Assembly: GCF_946892675.1 (NCBI RefSeq)
Contig: NZ_CAMPOV010000002.1
Coordinates: 310,001 to 374,000, forward strand
Direction of reading: 5' to 3'
Source of the DNA: Arthrobacter sp. Marseille-P9274
GTDB taxonomy: Bacteria; Actinomycetota; Actinomycetes; Actinomycetales; Micrococcaceae
DNA length: 64,000 nt
Part shown: one piece after another, positions 56,353 to 64,000 of the stretch
Layout: each line of letters begins with the position of its first letter
Position numbering within the stretch: the first letter of the stretch is position 1
Program-made: the position numbers and the translations under genes
Notes under the pieces: model-generated
What the model was told of the DNA's origin: nothing
The model's input: the letters and a program-made list of their open reading frames with translations, nothing else
Database searches by the model: none

Positions 56353-58902
56353 CTAGAAGGGCGGCGGCGTGGTGTCGTTGAAGGGGTCCGGTGGCGGGGG
56401 CGGTGGCGGTTTGATGCCGTGGCTGACCCAGGACCCGTCCGGGTAGCTCGTGTAGGTCTGTCCGGTCCTGGTCTGGTGGCGGATCACCCCGTGTGGTTCC
56501 TGGGTGGTGTGCCAGCCGTCATTGTGCTTGGACAGGTGGTCGGGTTTGCAGCGCAGGGCGAGGTTGTCCAATTCGGTTTTGCCGCCGTGTTCCCACGCCA
56601 GCGTATGGTCGAGCTCGCAGTGCTTCCACTGGGTCCGGCAGCCCAGCCCCCGGCAGGTCCCGTCCCGCAGTCGCACGTGGCGTTTGAGCCATTCGGGCGG
56701 GTGCCGCATCTCCCGGGCCACCATGACCGCTTTGTCGTGTTCGTCGGTGATGACCGGCAGCCACGTTTTCGCCAGGCCCGCGATCCTGCGGGCCATTGCG
56801 GGCGGGATCGGCCCGTACCCGGCCAGTTCGCCCGGCTCGTCCCCGCCCGCGGCGGTCGCCAGCGGGATCGTCACCGCCACAAACGATTTCACGTTCCCGC
56901 CGCCCCACACCTCACCGGCACAGGCACCCCCGGCAACGCCGTCACCGGCAGCGGCGGCACCGGCTGCGACGTGACCGGCCTGGGCGGCACCGGGAGTGCC
57001 GTCACCGGCCGCGCCGCCACCGGCCTGGGCGGCACCGGGAGTGCCGTCACCGGCCGCGGCGCCACAGCGGCCGTCCATGACGCCGGTGAGGGTGTCCGTT
57101 CCGGCCCCGTTCCCGCCGGCCGGCGGGAGGACTGTGGCCCCGAAGGCCGTCCCGCTCCCCATCCCGTTCCTGTTGCCGTTTCCGTTGCCGTTCACGGGGG
57201 CGAAGCAGCGGCTGCTGCTGTCGACGGGGCCGTGTTCACCGGTTTCGCCGGCAAGGCCGGTGAAGACGTCGGCGCGCAGCTGGGCCAGGGTGCGGGTTTC
57301 TCCGTCGAGGGTTTTCAGGTGTTGGGCGTGCTCCTGCACCAGGTTGTAGACGGCCATCGCGGTATCCGCGCCGGTATGCACGCTCAGTTCGGCCATCCCG
57401 TCTTCCTGCGGCCGGAACCAGAGCCCGCGGTGCTCCATCGCCCTCGTATGCCGTTCGTCCAGGGTCTGCGGGTGCAGCCGTTGCCGTGCCGTCCGGGCCC
57501 GGTCCTGCACGGTCTCGCGGACCACGTGCTCCGCCCCCGGCAAAACCTGCGCCTCATACTCGGCTAGTACGGCGGCGGGCAGGTCGCGGGAGCCGCGCAC
57601 GATCGCACTCGCCCGCCCCAAATCCACGCGTCCTTCGCCCATCGCCGCCACCGTGCCCGGGAAGTGCCCGCAGAGCTGGACCGCGTCCGCGAGCTGCGGG
57701 GCCAGCGTGTTCCGGGACTGGTGCAGGTGCGCGCTGAGCTCCTTGACCGTGCCCTGCTCGTAGCCCTCCGGGCCCATTAGCGGGGATCCGGGCTCGGTCC
57801 GGCGGCCGGCGAACTCGCCGAGTCCGACCACCCGCAGCGACTGCAACCACGCCGTGGCCTTCTCCACCGCGGCCAGGTACTCCAGCAACACCCCGTCAGA
57901 GAGTCCGGACAGGTCCTGCCGCGCCAGCACCACCACCAGATCCGGCGGTGCGATGTCCCGCCACGCCTGAAACCACTCCACCGGCCCGTGCTCCACCAAC
58001 GCCGGCGGCTTCGGCCGGGCCGCCTCCCTGGCCCGCTCCCGCTCCGCCCGCCGCCTCGGCGACAACGCCCAATCCGGCACCTCCTCCCCATCCCCAGCCT
58101 CATCCGCCGCCGGTACCGGCTCGGACGGCGTTAGGGGAGGTTCGGCTTCGCACGCTGCAGCGGGATCTGCCGCAGCGTCATCCTGCGCAGCCGCCATGTC
58201 TTTCTGTGCGGGGGCGGTAGCGGACCCGGACGCGGCAGGTTCAGTCAGCTCCCCGGGACCAGCCGCGCAATCAGCGGCCACGGCTTCCGCGGGGCCGGAC
58301 TCGGCACGCCCTGGATCCGCGCCGCCAGTGGCAGGGACGGAACCGGACGCGGGGGAAGCGTCCGGGGCCTGCGGGGCGGCAGCGGGCCCTTCCGGTGCGG
58401 ACGCGGCCGCGGGGGTCTCAGACCCCGGAGCGGCGGAAGCGGGGCGCGTGTCGTTGCTGTCCCGGTCGTCGGGATCACCGATCGGTACCGTGACGCCGTC
58501 CTTGTTCCTGCCGGCAGGCGACACCTTGCCCGGCCGGCGAGGCAGCTGGGCGCCGCAAAGGCCATCCGGATCGGAGGAAGACGGGGGCGAGGCAGACGGA
58601 GCAGCGGCAGGCGGATCGGAGCCAGTCGGATCGGAGGAACACAAGCCTTCCGCTCCTGCGCCCTGAACCTCGCCCGGATTATCCAGGCCCGCGATGTGCA
58701 GAGTGCCCAACGTTGGATCTTCTACGACACGCAACTGATCGCCGGCCCCAGGCGCCAGGTCCGGATACATCCGCCGCAGGCACTCATCCAGCAGCGCCCT
58801 ATGCAAGTGGTACTCAAAAAGAGAAGACGGCCCAACCGGCGCAGCAGAGAACGAGGCATTGACCTGCCGCTTCCTCGACCGCTGCTTCCCGAAGTCCTCC
58901 AT
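56353..58902 (-). CDS. DUF222/HNH endonuclease domain protein with long disordered insert
   Basis: An 849-residue protein. After 50 residues of short N-terminus there are about 230 residues of Ala/Pro/Glu/Ser-rich, probably disordered sequence. The DUF222 helical domain (DLVVVLARQDLSGLSDGVLLEYLAAVEKATAWLQS to RQRLHPQTLDERH) follows. Then comes a Gly/Ala insert with a 15-residue tandem repeat, and the HNH nuclease RDGTCRGLGCRTQWKHCELDHTLAWEHGG with KTELDNLALRCKPDHLSKH. Such proteins are abundant paralogues in actinobacteria, sometimes linked to mobile-element remnants. Its size is above the usual 400-550 residues because of the inserts. Confidence 0.9.
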   Translation of the reverse strand: MEDFGKQRSRKRQVNASFSAAPVGPSSLFEYHLHRALLDECLRRMYPDLAPGAGDQLRVVEDPTLGTLHIAGLDNPGEVQGAGAEGLCSSDPTGSDPPAAAPSASPPSSSDPDGLCGAQLPRRPGKVSPAGRNKDGVTVPIGDPDDRDSNDTRPASAAPGSETPAAASAPEGPAAAPQAPDASPASGSVPATGGADPGRAESGPAEAVAADCAAGPGELTEPAASGSATAPAQKDMAAAQDDAAADPAAACEAEPPLTPSEPVPAADEAGDGEEVPDWALSPRRRAERERAREAARPKPPALVEHGPVEWFQAWRDIAPPDLVVVLARQDLSGLSDGVLLEYLAAVEKATAWLQSLRVVGLGEFAGRRTEPGSPLMGPEGYEQGTVKELSAHLHQSRNTLAPQLADAVQLCGHFPGTVAAMGEGRVDLGRASAIVRGSRDLPAAVLAEYEAQVLPGAEHVVRETVQDRARTARQRLHPQTLDERHTRAMEHRGLWFRPQEDGMAELSVHTGADTAMAVYNLVQEHAQHLKTLDGETRTLAQLRADVFTGLAGETGEHGPVDSSSRCFAPVNGNGNGNRNGMGSGTAFGATVLPPAGGNGAGTDTLTGVMDGRCGAAAGDGTPGAAQAGGGAAGDGTPGAAQAGHVAAGAAAAGDGVAGGACAGEVWGGGNVKSFVAVTIPLATAAGGDEPGELAGYGPIPPAMARRIAGLAKTWLPVITDEHDKAVMVAREMRHPPEWLKRHVRLRDGTCRGLGCRTQWKHCELDHTLAWEHGGKTELDNLALRCKPDHLSKHNDGWHTTQEPHGVIRHQTRTGQTYTSYPDGSWVSHGIKPPPPPPPDPFNDTTPPPF
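56974..57058. repeat. 45-bp in-frame tandem repeat inside the DUF222/HNH gene
   Basis: A 40-base stretch at 56974-57013 recurs exactly at 57019-57058, a period of 45 bp. It encodes GDGTPGAAQAGGGAA and GDGTPGAAQAGHVAA in the minus-strand protein. It is likely to vary in copy number between strains. Confidence 0.85.
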
Positions 58903-59361
58903 GCACCAACACTATGAGCTGGCTCCGACATTATTTCGGGACTGCGGCAGAGGCCTTCGGGAAACGAATACCGGGATGCGTGACGATGCATTGTCCTGCC
59001 GGGGCACTCCTGCCTGGACACTTCGCTCTCAACCGAGCAAGGCCGCGGAGGCGCCAACGCCGTCGTTCGCAATCCTTCTGTCGGAGGAGCTCGGCAAGGA
59101 CGGCCGGGACTCATTTGAGAAGATCAACGACCTGTGATGGCCAGATGCGGCGTGGTTGACGTCCTGGTCGACTTGAACAAGATCATCCTCCAACTGCGGC
59201 GGGGACCGGCGGCGGGCCATCGTCGTGCACTATGACCGACGTTGACCACTGGTTCGCCGTCATCTTCTTCCACTGTCAGTGCGCGCTGACATAATCGGAA
59301 CCAGGTGCCCCAGCGCTCCGGCACATGCATGCAGCGACCCTCGGTAGACAAGGCGGACTTG
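58903..59361. other. Gap without supported gene
   Basis: About 460 bp between the DUF222/HNH start and malQ. A 92-codon open frame (58859-59137, plus) and several shorter frames have no recognisable domain, mixed composition and no convincing ribosome site. The stretch around 59130-59230 reads VVDVLVDLNKIILQLRR in one frame, which I cannot place. It probably holds the promoters of both flanking genes. Confidence 0.5.
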
Positions 59362-61554
59362 ATGAGCAACCCCGCGTCCCCCGTCAGCACTTCCGCTGAC
59401 GCCCACCTCGACCCAGACCTCGCCCAGCTGCGCCGGCTGGCCGCGGCGTACGGCGTCGGCACCACCTTCACTGGCTGGAACGGGAAGCCGCAGCAGGTGG
59501 CGCCCGGGACGCTGGTCAAGGTGCTGGCCGCCCTCGGTGTTCCGGCCTCGTCCCCCGAACTGGTGGACGGATCCCTTGCCGACGCGGAACTGGAGCCCTG
59601 GCGCCGCATGCTGCCCCCCGCCGTCGTTGTCACCGCGGGAAAGGAAGCCCTGGTCCCGGTGCACGTGCCGGACGGGACACCGGTGAAGCTGCGGATCGTC
59701 GCCGAGGACGGGCGGGAGCACACCGCCCGGCAGCGCGACGTCAGCGTGGAGCCGCGCGAGGTGGATGGTGTGCTGACCGGCCGCGCCACCTTCGCACTGC
59801 CGCGGGACCTGCCGCTGGGCTGGCACACCCTGCATGCCGAGATCGAGGGCGCCGCGGCCCAGACCGCGCTGATCGTGGTGCCGGACCGGCTGGCCACCAC
59901 CGGGATGCTGGAGCAGCGCCGGGGCTGGGGCCTCGCCGCGCAGCTGTACTCGGTCCGCTCCAGTCGTTCCTGGGGGATCGGGGATTTCGGCGACCTGGCG
60001 GACCTGGCCGCGCTCAGTGCCGAGCGCGGCGCGGACTACGTGCTGGTCAACCCGCTGCACGCGGCCGAGCCCGCCCCGCCGCTGCAACCCTCGCCCTACT
60101 CGCCCTCCACCAGGCGGTTCTTCAACCCGCTCTACCTGCGGATCGAGGCGATCGACGAACTGGCCTACCTGGAGCCGAAGCAGCGGGAACAGGTGGAGAA
60201 GCTCGCGGCCAAGGCGCAGCGGCTGAACCGCAGCGCCGGGCTGCTGGACCGGGACCAGGTCTACGCGCTCAAGCTCGAGGCCCTGGAGCTGCTTCACCAG
60301 GCCGAGCGCTCCCCCGCGCGCGAGCAGGCCTACCGCGCGTTCGTCCGCGACAGCGGCTCCGGGCTGGAGGACTTCGCCCTCTGGTGCGCCCTGCGCGAGG
60401 AGACGCCCGCGGACGATCCGTCGTGGCGCGACCCGGCGGCGGCCCCGGACACGGCGGCAGCGCAGGCGAAGCGGCGCAAGCTGGCCAAAAAGATCGGCTT
60501 CCACATGTGGCTGCAGTGGCTCTGCGACGAGCAGCTCGAGGCGGCGCAGCGTGCGGCGAAGCTGTCCGGGATGCGCCTGGGCGTGGTGCACGACCTGGCG
60601 GTCGGCGCGGATCTGTCCAGCGCGGACGCGTGGATGCTCCGCGGCGTGCTGGCGCCCGGGGTCAGCGTGGGTGCGCCGCCGGACATGTACAACCAGCTGG
60701 GGCAGGACTGGTCGCAGCCGCCGTGGCACCCGAAGCGGCTGGCCGAGGCCGGCTACGTGCCGTTCCGGAACATGCTGCGCACCGTGCTGCGTCACGCCGG
60801 CGGCGTGCGGGTGGATCACATCCTGGGCCTGTTCCGGCTCTGGTGGGTGCCGGAGGGGAACCTGCCCATCGACGGTGCCTACGTCACCTACGACCATGAG
60901 GCGATGATCGGCATCCTGGCGCTGGAGGCGCAGCGCGCCGGCGCCGTGGTGATCGGCGAGGATCTGGGCACCTTCGAGCCGTGGGTGCGCGACTACCTCG
61001 CGGAGCGCGGCATCCTGGGCACCTCCATTCTGTGGTTCGAGAACGACGGCGGCGCTCCCCTGCCGCCCGAAAAGTACCGGATGCAGTGCCTGGCCAGCGT
61101 CAACACGCACGACCTGCCGCCAACCGCCGGCTACCTGTCCGGCGAACATGTGGCCTTGCGGGACGGTCTCGGCCTGCTCCAGCAGAGCGCGGCCGAGGAG
61201 CTGGCCGGGCACCGGAAATCGGTAAGTGCCGTGCTGGAGGTTGCCCGCGAGCGCGGTCTGCTGCCGGACGGCGAGGCGACGGAACAGCAGCAGATCGAGG
61301 CGCTGCACCTGCTGCTGGCCCAGACGCCGTCGGTCCTGCTGGGCGTCGCGCTGGTGGACGGCACCGGCGACCGCCGGGTCCAGAACCAGCCCGGCACCAC
61401 CGCCGAGCAGTACCCCAACTGGCAGGTGCCGCTGGCCGATTCGGCCGGACAGCCGGTCCTGCTGGAGGATCTCGAAGGGGACCCGCGCTTCAATGGCCTG
61501 CTGGCCGCCGTCGAAAACGCCCTCCGGCAATCGGACGCTCCCGGGCGGCGCTAA
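59362..61554 (+). CDS. malQ: 4-alpha-glucanotransferase (amylomaltase, GH77)
   Basis: A 730-residue GH77 enzyme with the N-terminal extension of actinobacterial/E. coli-type MalQ. Catalytic-domain hallmarks are GWGLAAQLYSVRSSRSWGIGDFGDL, YVLVNPLHAAEP, SPYSPSTRRFFNPLYLRIE, VRVDHILGLFRLWW (nucleophile Asp in RVDH), VIGEDLGTFEP (acid/base Glu) and SVNTHDLPPTAGYL. ATG 59362 follows AAGGCGG; longer frames to 59305 add unconserved residues. It transfers glucan chains between maltodextrins in the cytoplasm. It is a single gene. Confidence 0.95.
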   Translation: MSNPASPVSTSADAHLDPDLAQLRRLAAAYGVGTTFTGWNGKPQQVAPGTLVKVLAALGVPASSPELVDGSLADAELEPWRRMLPPAVVVTAGKEALVPVHVPDGTPVKLRIVAEDGREHTARQRDVSVEPREVDGVLTGRATFALPRDLPLGWHTLHAEIEGAAAQTALIVVPDRLATTGMLEQRRGWGLAAQLYSVRSSRSWGIGDFGDLADLAALSAERGADYVLVNPLHAAEPAPPLQPSPYSPSTRRFFNPLYLRIEAIDELAYLEPKQREQVEKLAAKAQRLNRSAGLLDRDQVYALKLEALELLHQAERSPAREQAYRAFVRDSGSGLEDFALWCALREETPADDPSWRDPAAAPDTAAAQAKRRKLAKKIGFHMWLQWLCDEQLEAAQRAAKLSGMRLGVVHDLAVGADLSSADAWMLRGVLAPGVSVGAPPDMYNQLGQDWSQPPWHPKRLAEAGYVPFRNMLRTVLRHAGGVRVDHILGLFRLWWVPEGNLPIDGAYVTYDHEAMIGILALEAQRAGAVVIGEDLGTFEPWVRDYLAERGILGTSILWFENDGGAPLPPEKYRMQCLASVNTHDLPPTAGYLSGEHVALRDGLGLLQQSAAEELAGHRKSVSAVLEVARERGLLPDGEATEQQQIEALHLLLAQTPSVLLGVALVDGTGDRRVQNQPGTTAEQYPNWQVPLADSAGQPVLLEDLEGDPRFNGLLAAVENALRQSDAPGRR

Positions 61555-61696
61555 CGCGGGGCACATGGCCCTCCGGCATCGAGGCTCACAGGTGGAACTG
61601 GATACCCCCGCCCGGTATCATTGTCAGAGGGCGGGGAACGGCGACCAGGCCGTTGGCTGCTCGAAGAAGGCGGCTCCGGCTAGCAGGAAGGCAGGC

Positions 61697-62254
61697 ATGG
61701 CGGACCACATGTTCGTGATTCCGCGCTGCCCCGCGCCTTTCCGGCACAGCTCGATGCTACTGGTCGGCCTGCTGGCGGTAATCGCCGGCATCCTCGGGAT
61801 GCATACGATGGGCATTTCCCACCAAGCCGCGCCCGGACACGCCGCCGTGGCCTCGGGCCAGCCCGCTTCACCTGACGCCGGCAGTTTCCACGGCTCCCAC
61901 ACGGACCACGGCACTCCGCACGCGGACGACAGCTTCCACACCGCCCGGAGCGCCTCGCGCGACGCGGGCAGCATCCACACGTCCCAAGGCGTTACTAATT
62001 CCGCCGCCACCCTCACAACCGCCGATCCGGACCTGCATTCCGCAACCTGCGCCGGTCCCTGCGGAGGGGAGCACACGATGGAAGCCGCGTGTGTCTTCCT
62101 GGTGGTGCCGACCGGCTTGCTCCTGGCCTTCCTGCTGCAGCGGCATCACGTGAGCGGCGCCCATGGACTGCGCGCACCCCCGCCTTCGCCCTCGTGGATC
62201 CGGGCCATTCCCAGATCACCTTCGTTGCTGGAACTTTCCGTCAGCCGCACGTAG
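61697..62254 (+). CDS. DUF6153-family membrane protein, His-rich
   Basis: A 185-residue protein with an N-terminal helix (MLLVGLLAVIAGILGMHTMGI), a long His/Ser-rich external loop (HGSHTDHGTPHADDSFH among others), then CAGPCGGEHTMEAACVFLVVPTGLLLAFLL as the second helix. The GMHTM and final helix-after-Cys layout match DUF6153 proteins. His, Met and Cys residues suggest metal (copper) binding, but this is inference. ATG 61697 follows AGGAAGG. It lies 97 bp upstream of the DUF305 gene, in the same direction. Confidence 0.75.
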   Translation: MADHMFVIPRCPAPFRHSSMLLVGLLAVIAGILGMHTMGISHQAAPGHAAVASGQPASPDAGSFHGSHTDHGTPHADDSFHTARSASRDAGSIHTSQGVTNSAATLTTADPDLHSATCAGPCGGEHTMEAACVFLVVPTGLLLAFLLQRHHVSGAHGLRAPPPSPSWIRAIPRSPSLLELSVSRT

Positions 62255-62351
62255 GCCGCCTGTTTGATCCCGTTACGGGAACGGCCTATTTCCGCATGCC
62301 CTGCGCGTGCGGCCTCGACAGACACCCAAGACTTACGAAGGACCGATCGCT

Positions 62352-62966
62352 ATGAAGCGTTATGCAGTCATCGCCTCTTCCGCCGTCGCCGCTGCCCTGC
62401 TCCTCTCCGGCTGCGGCTCGGACACCGGCTCCGATTCCTCCGCCCCGAACGCTGGCCAGCAGGGAGCGGCCCCGTCCGCTGCGGCATCCGGATCCGAGGC
62501 GGCACAGGCGGGCGCCGCGTTCGCCCAGGCGATGATCCCCCACCACGAACAAGCCGTGGATATGAGCGAGATGATGCTCGTCAAGGACGGCGTGGATCCA
62601 GAGGTGAAGCAGCTGGCCGAAGACATCAAGGCGGCTCAGGGCCCCGAAATCGAGAAGATGCACAGCTGGCTCGAGGCCCGGGGACAGCCGACCACGATGG
62701 CGGGCGGCAGCGACCACAGCAGCCACTCGAGCATGAGCGGAATGATGAGCGACGCCGACCTCGACAAGCTCAGAGGGGCCGAAGGAACCGACGCCTCGCG
62801 GATGTTCCTGGAGCAGATGATCGAGCACCACGAGGGCGCCATCACCATGGCCGAGCAGGAAGCGGCCAATGGATCGGATGCCCAGGCCGTGGTGCTGGCC
62901 AAAAAGATCGTGGCAGACCAGCAGGCTGAAATCGACAAGATGAAGGGCCTGCTCGCCGGGCTCTGA
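62352..62966 (+). CDS. DUF305 lipoprotein
   Basis: A 204-residue exported lipoprotein (lipobox LSGC). DUF305 is shown by the paired motifs FAQAMIPHHEQAVDMSEMML and FLEQMIEHHEGAITMAEQEA, plus the Met/Asp/Gln helices between. These are four-helix ferritin-like proteins with His and Met that may bind copper. A His/Ser-rich loop (GGSDHSSHSSMSGMM) sits between the halves. It is commonly found next to DUF6153 and BNR-repeat proteins in actinobacteria, and that is the case here. Confidence 0.9.
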   Translation: MKRYAVIASSAVAAALLLSGCGSDTGSDSSAPNAGQQGAAPSAAASGSEAAQAGAAFAQAMIPHHEQAVDMSEMMLVKDGVDPEVKQLAEDIKAAQGPEIEKMHSWLEARGQPTTMAGGSDHSSHSSMSGMMSDADLDKLRGAEGTDASRMFLEQMIEHHEGAITMAEQEAANGSDAQAVVLAKKIVADQQAEIDKMKGLLAGL

Positions 62967-62981
62967 GTCCTCCCGCCGGCG

Positions 62982-63021
62982 CGGCTGCCCAGGCGCGCAA
63001 CCACGCGTGCCCGGGCAGCCG
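62982..63021. terminator. Imperfect hairpin after the DUF305 gene
   Basis: CGGCTGCCC pairs exactly with GGGCAGCCG, with further GC pairs towards a loop around 63000, 15 bp after the DUF305 stop. There is no clean T-run; it may weaken rather than stop transcription into the BNR-repeat gene. Confidence 0.5.
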
Positions 63022-63074
63022 CCCCACGACCCCTTCTGCTTCAACCTCCACGGATTCAACTTCTACGGAGAAAC

Positions 63075-63974
63075 ATGAAAGCCCCATTTTCCAGGCTGCC
63101 CGCAGGCGCGCGCCTGGTCCTGCCCGCTGCGGCCGCAGCGGCGGGCCTGCTGCTCAGCGGCTGCGGCGGCACGGCCGCCCCGCCCTCGAACGCGGCAGCC
63201 GAGTCCTCCGGCGCGACAAAGGCCGCGGCAGCGGCCGCCGAACTCTACGGCCATGTGCATGGCATCAGCGCCGACCCGCAATCCGGACGCGTGCTGCTGG
63301 CAACACACAACGGCCTCTTCGAAGCCGGTTCCGGATCGGCGGCGCCGCTCAGCCCGGTCATCGACCTGATGGGCTTCGCCGCGGGCGACGGCCAGTTCTT
63401 CGCCTCCGGGCACCCCGGCCCCGGGTCGGACCTGCCCGAACCTGTCGGGTTGATCCGCTCCTCTGACGGCGGCCGCACCTGGGAGCAGCTGTCCAGGCAG
63501 GGCGAGTCGGATTTCCACGCGCTGACCGCCACGGGCTCCGGTGTCATCGGCTTCGACGGGCAGCTGCGCATCACCGAGGACCTCGAAACCTGGCAAACCG
63601 TGGACGCCGGCTTCCACCCGTACAGCCTCGCCGGAACGCCTACCAGTCCGGTGGTGCTCGCGACCACCGAGCAGGGCATCCACCGGTCCGATGACGGCGG
63701 CAAGACCTGGTCCTCCCCCGAGGACGGGCCGGTCCTCCTGCTGACCGCGTTCGCGGACGATGCCACGGTGGCCGGCATCGCGCCCGACGGATTGGTGTAC
63801 ACCAGCTCCGACGCCGGCCGCTCCTGGCAGAAGGCCGGGAACGCCTCCGCCCCGCCCGAGGCCATGACCGCCGGAATCGGAGAGGGAGGCAAGCTGCTCG
63901 TCTGGGTCTACACAGCCAACGGGCTGGAGTACTCCGACGACGGCGGGAAAACGTTCGCGCCGCAGGGCACCTGA
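63075..63974 (+). CDS. Secreted BNR-repeat lipoprotein (F510_1955 glycosylhydrolase-like)
   Basis: A 299-residue lipoprotein (lipobox LSGC). It has four Asp-box/BNR repeats: IRSSDGGRTWEQL, HRSDDGGKTWSSP, YTSSDAGRSWQKA and LEYSDDGGKTFAPQ. The opening GHVHGISADPQSGRVLLATHNGLFE is typical of the F510_1955 family of six-bladed propellers. Although often called sialidase-like, there is no catalytic Arg triad apparent, so it is probably a propeller binding protein. It is the third member of the DUF6153/DUF305 set. Confidence 0.85.
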   Translation: MKAPFSRLPAGARLVLPAAAAAAGLLLSGCGGTAAPPSNAAAESSGATKAAAAAAELYGHVHGISADPQSGRVLLATHNGLFEAGSGSAAPLSPVIDLMGFAAGDGQFFASGHPGPGSDLPEPVGLIRSSDGGRTWEQLSRQGESDFHALTATGSGVIGFDGQLRITEDLETWQTVDAGFHPYSLAGTPTSPVVLATTEQGIHRSDDGGKTWSSPEDGPVLLLTAFADDATVAGIAPDGLVYTSSDAGRSWQKAGNASAPPEAMTAGIGEGGKLLVWVYTANGLEYSDDGGKTFAPQGT

Positions 63975-64000
63975 GTAGGCGCTAGGTCCGGGTGTTAACG

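Noticed and set aside
58859-59137. 92-codon plus-strand frame as a gene
   Set aside because: It starts inside the DUF222/HNH coding region on the other strand, has no recognisable domain and no ribosome site.

Overview
The window is high-GC DNA with tight gene spacing, frequent GTG starts and ATGA start/stop overlaps. It also carries actinobacterial marker families: a DUF222/HNH endonuclease, DUF3040, DUF6153 and DUF305 proteins. This points to a soil actinobacterium of the Micrococcaceae type (Arthrobacter-like). I see no rRNA, tRNA, CRISPR array, insertion sequence, phage gene or replication origin. It reads as a chromosomal catabolic region made of successive uptake-and-degradation modules, each with its own regulator.

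Region by region. (1) 1-6.75 kb: an aromatic or phenolic degradation cluster with a solute-binding lipoprotein (cut by the window edge), aldehyde dehydrogenase, flavin hydroxylase, FAH-family hydrolase/hydratase, FCD-type GntR regulator and extradiol dioxygenase. Three of its promoters share a TGTG-N8-CAC type 16-mer. (2) 7.1-9.7 kb: FMN reductase, two secreted phosphodiesterase-type enzymes and a DUF1508 protein. (3) 9.96-12.6 kb: a zinc alcohol dehydrogenase with an eroded nucleotide-binding motif, an ArsR-SRPBCC fusion with a leaderless-looking promoter, and a uracil-DNA-glycosylase-like protein. (4) 12.6-17.5 kb: MFS exporter and GntR regulator, divergent from a translationally coupled esterase and Baeyer-Villiger monooxygenase. 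(5) 17.6-20.6 kb: small lipoprotein and membrane protein pair, F420-reductase-like protein, DUF3040 protein and a methyltransferase. (6) 20.6-29 kb: a candidate structured leader, an oligopeptide-type ABC importer with a fused double ATPase, and SfnB/DszC-like and DszA-like flavin monooxygenases, probably an organosulfur scavenging operon. (7) 29-38.4 kb: SGNH hydrolase and IclR regulator, divergent from a TctBAC importer, RraA-like aldolase, DUF1932 dehydrogenase, TRAP-like permease, small membrane protein and cyclase-family hydrolase. (8) 38.4-54.5 kb: an amino-compound catabolic operon containing a DoeA/EutD-type ectoine hydrolase, class III aminotransferase, semialdehyde dehydrogenase, M20 deacylase and ProP-like MFS importer, followed by a GntR gene. 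Three ATTG-N4-ACAAT boxes tie that regulator to the operon. Alanine dehydrogenase and a PucR-type regulator come next. (9) 56-64 kb: DUF222/HNH protein, 4-alpha-glucanotransferase, and a DUF6153-DUF305-BNR exported protein set.

The most interesting reading is that region 8 is a variant ectoine-degradation pathway. Its hydrolase has lost M24 metal ligands as ectoine hydrolases have. An M20 enzyme stands where the usual AstE/AspA-type deacetylase would be, and the predicted regulator is an FCD-type GntR protein. All functions are assigned by reading motifs and context; no database search was run.
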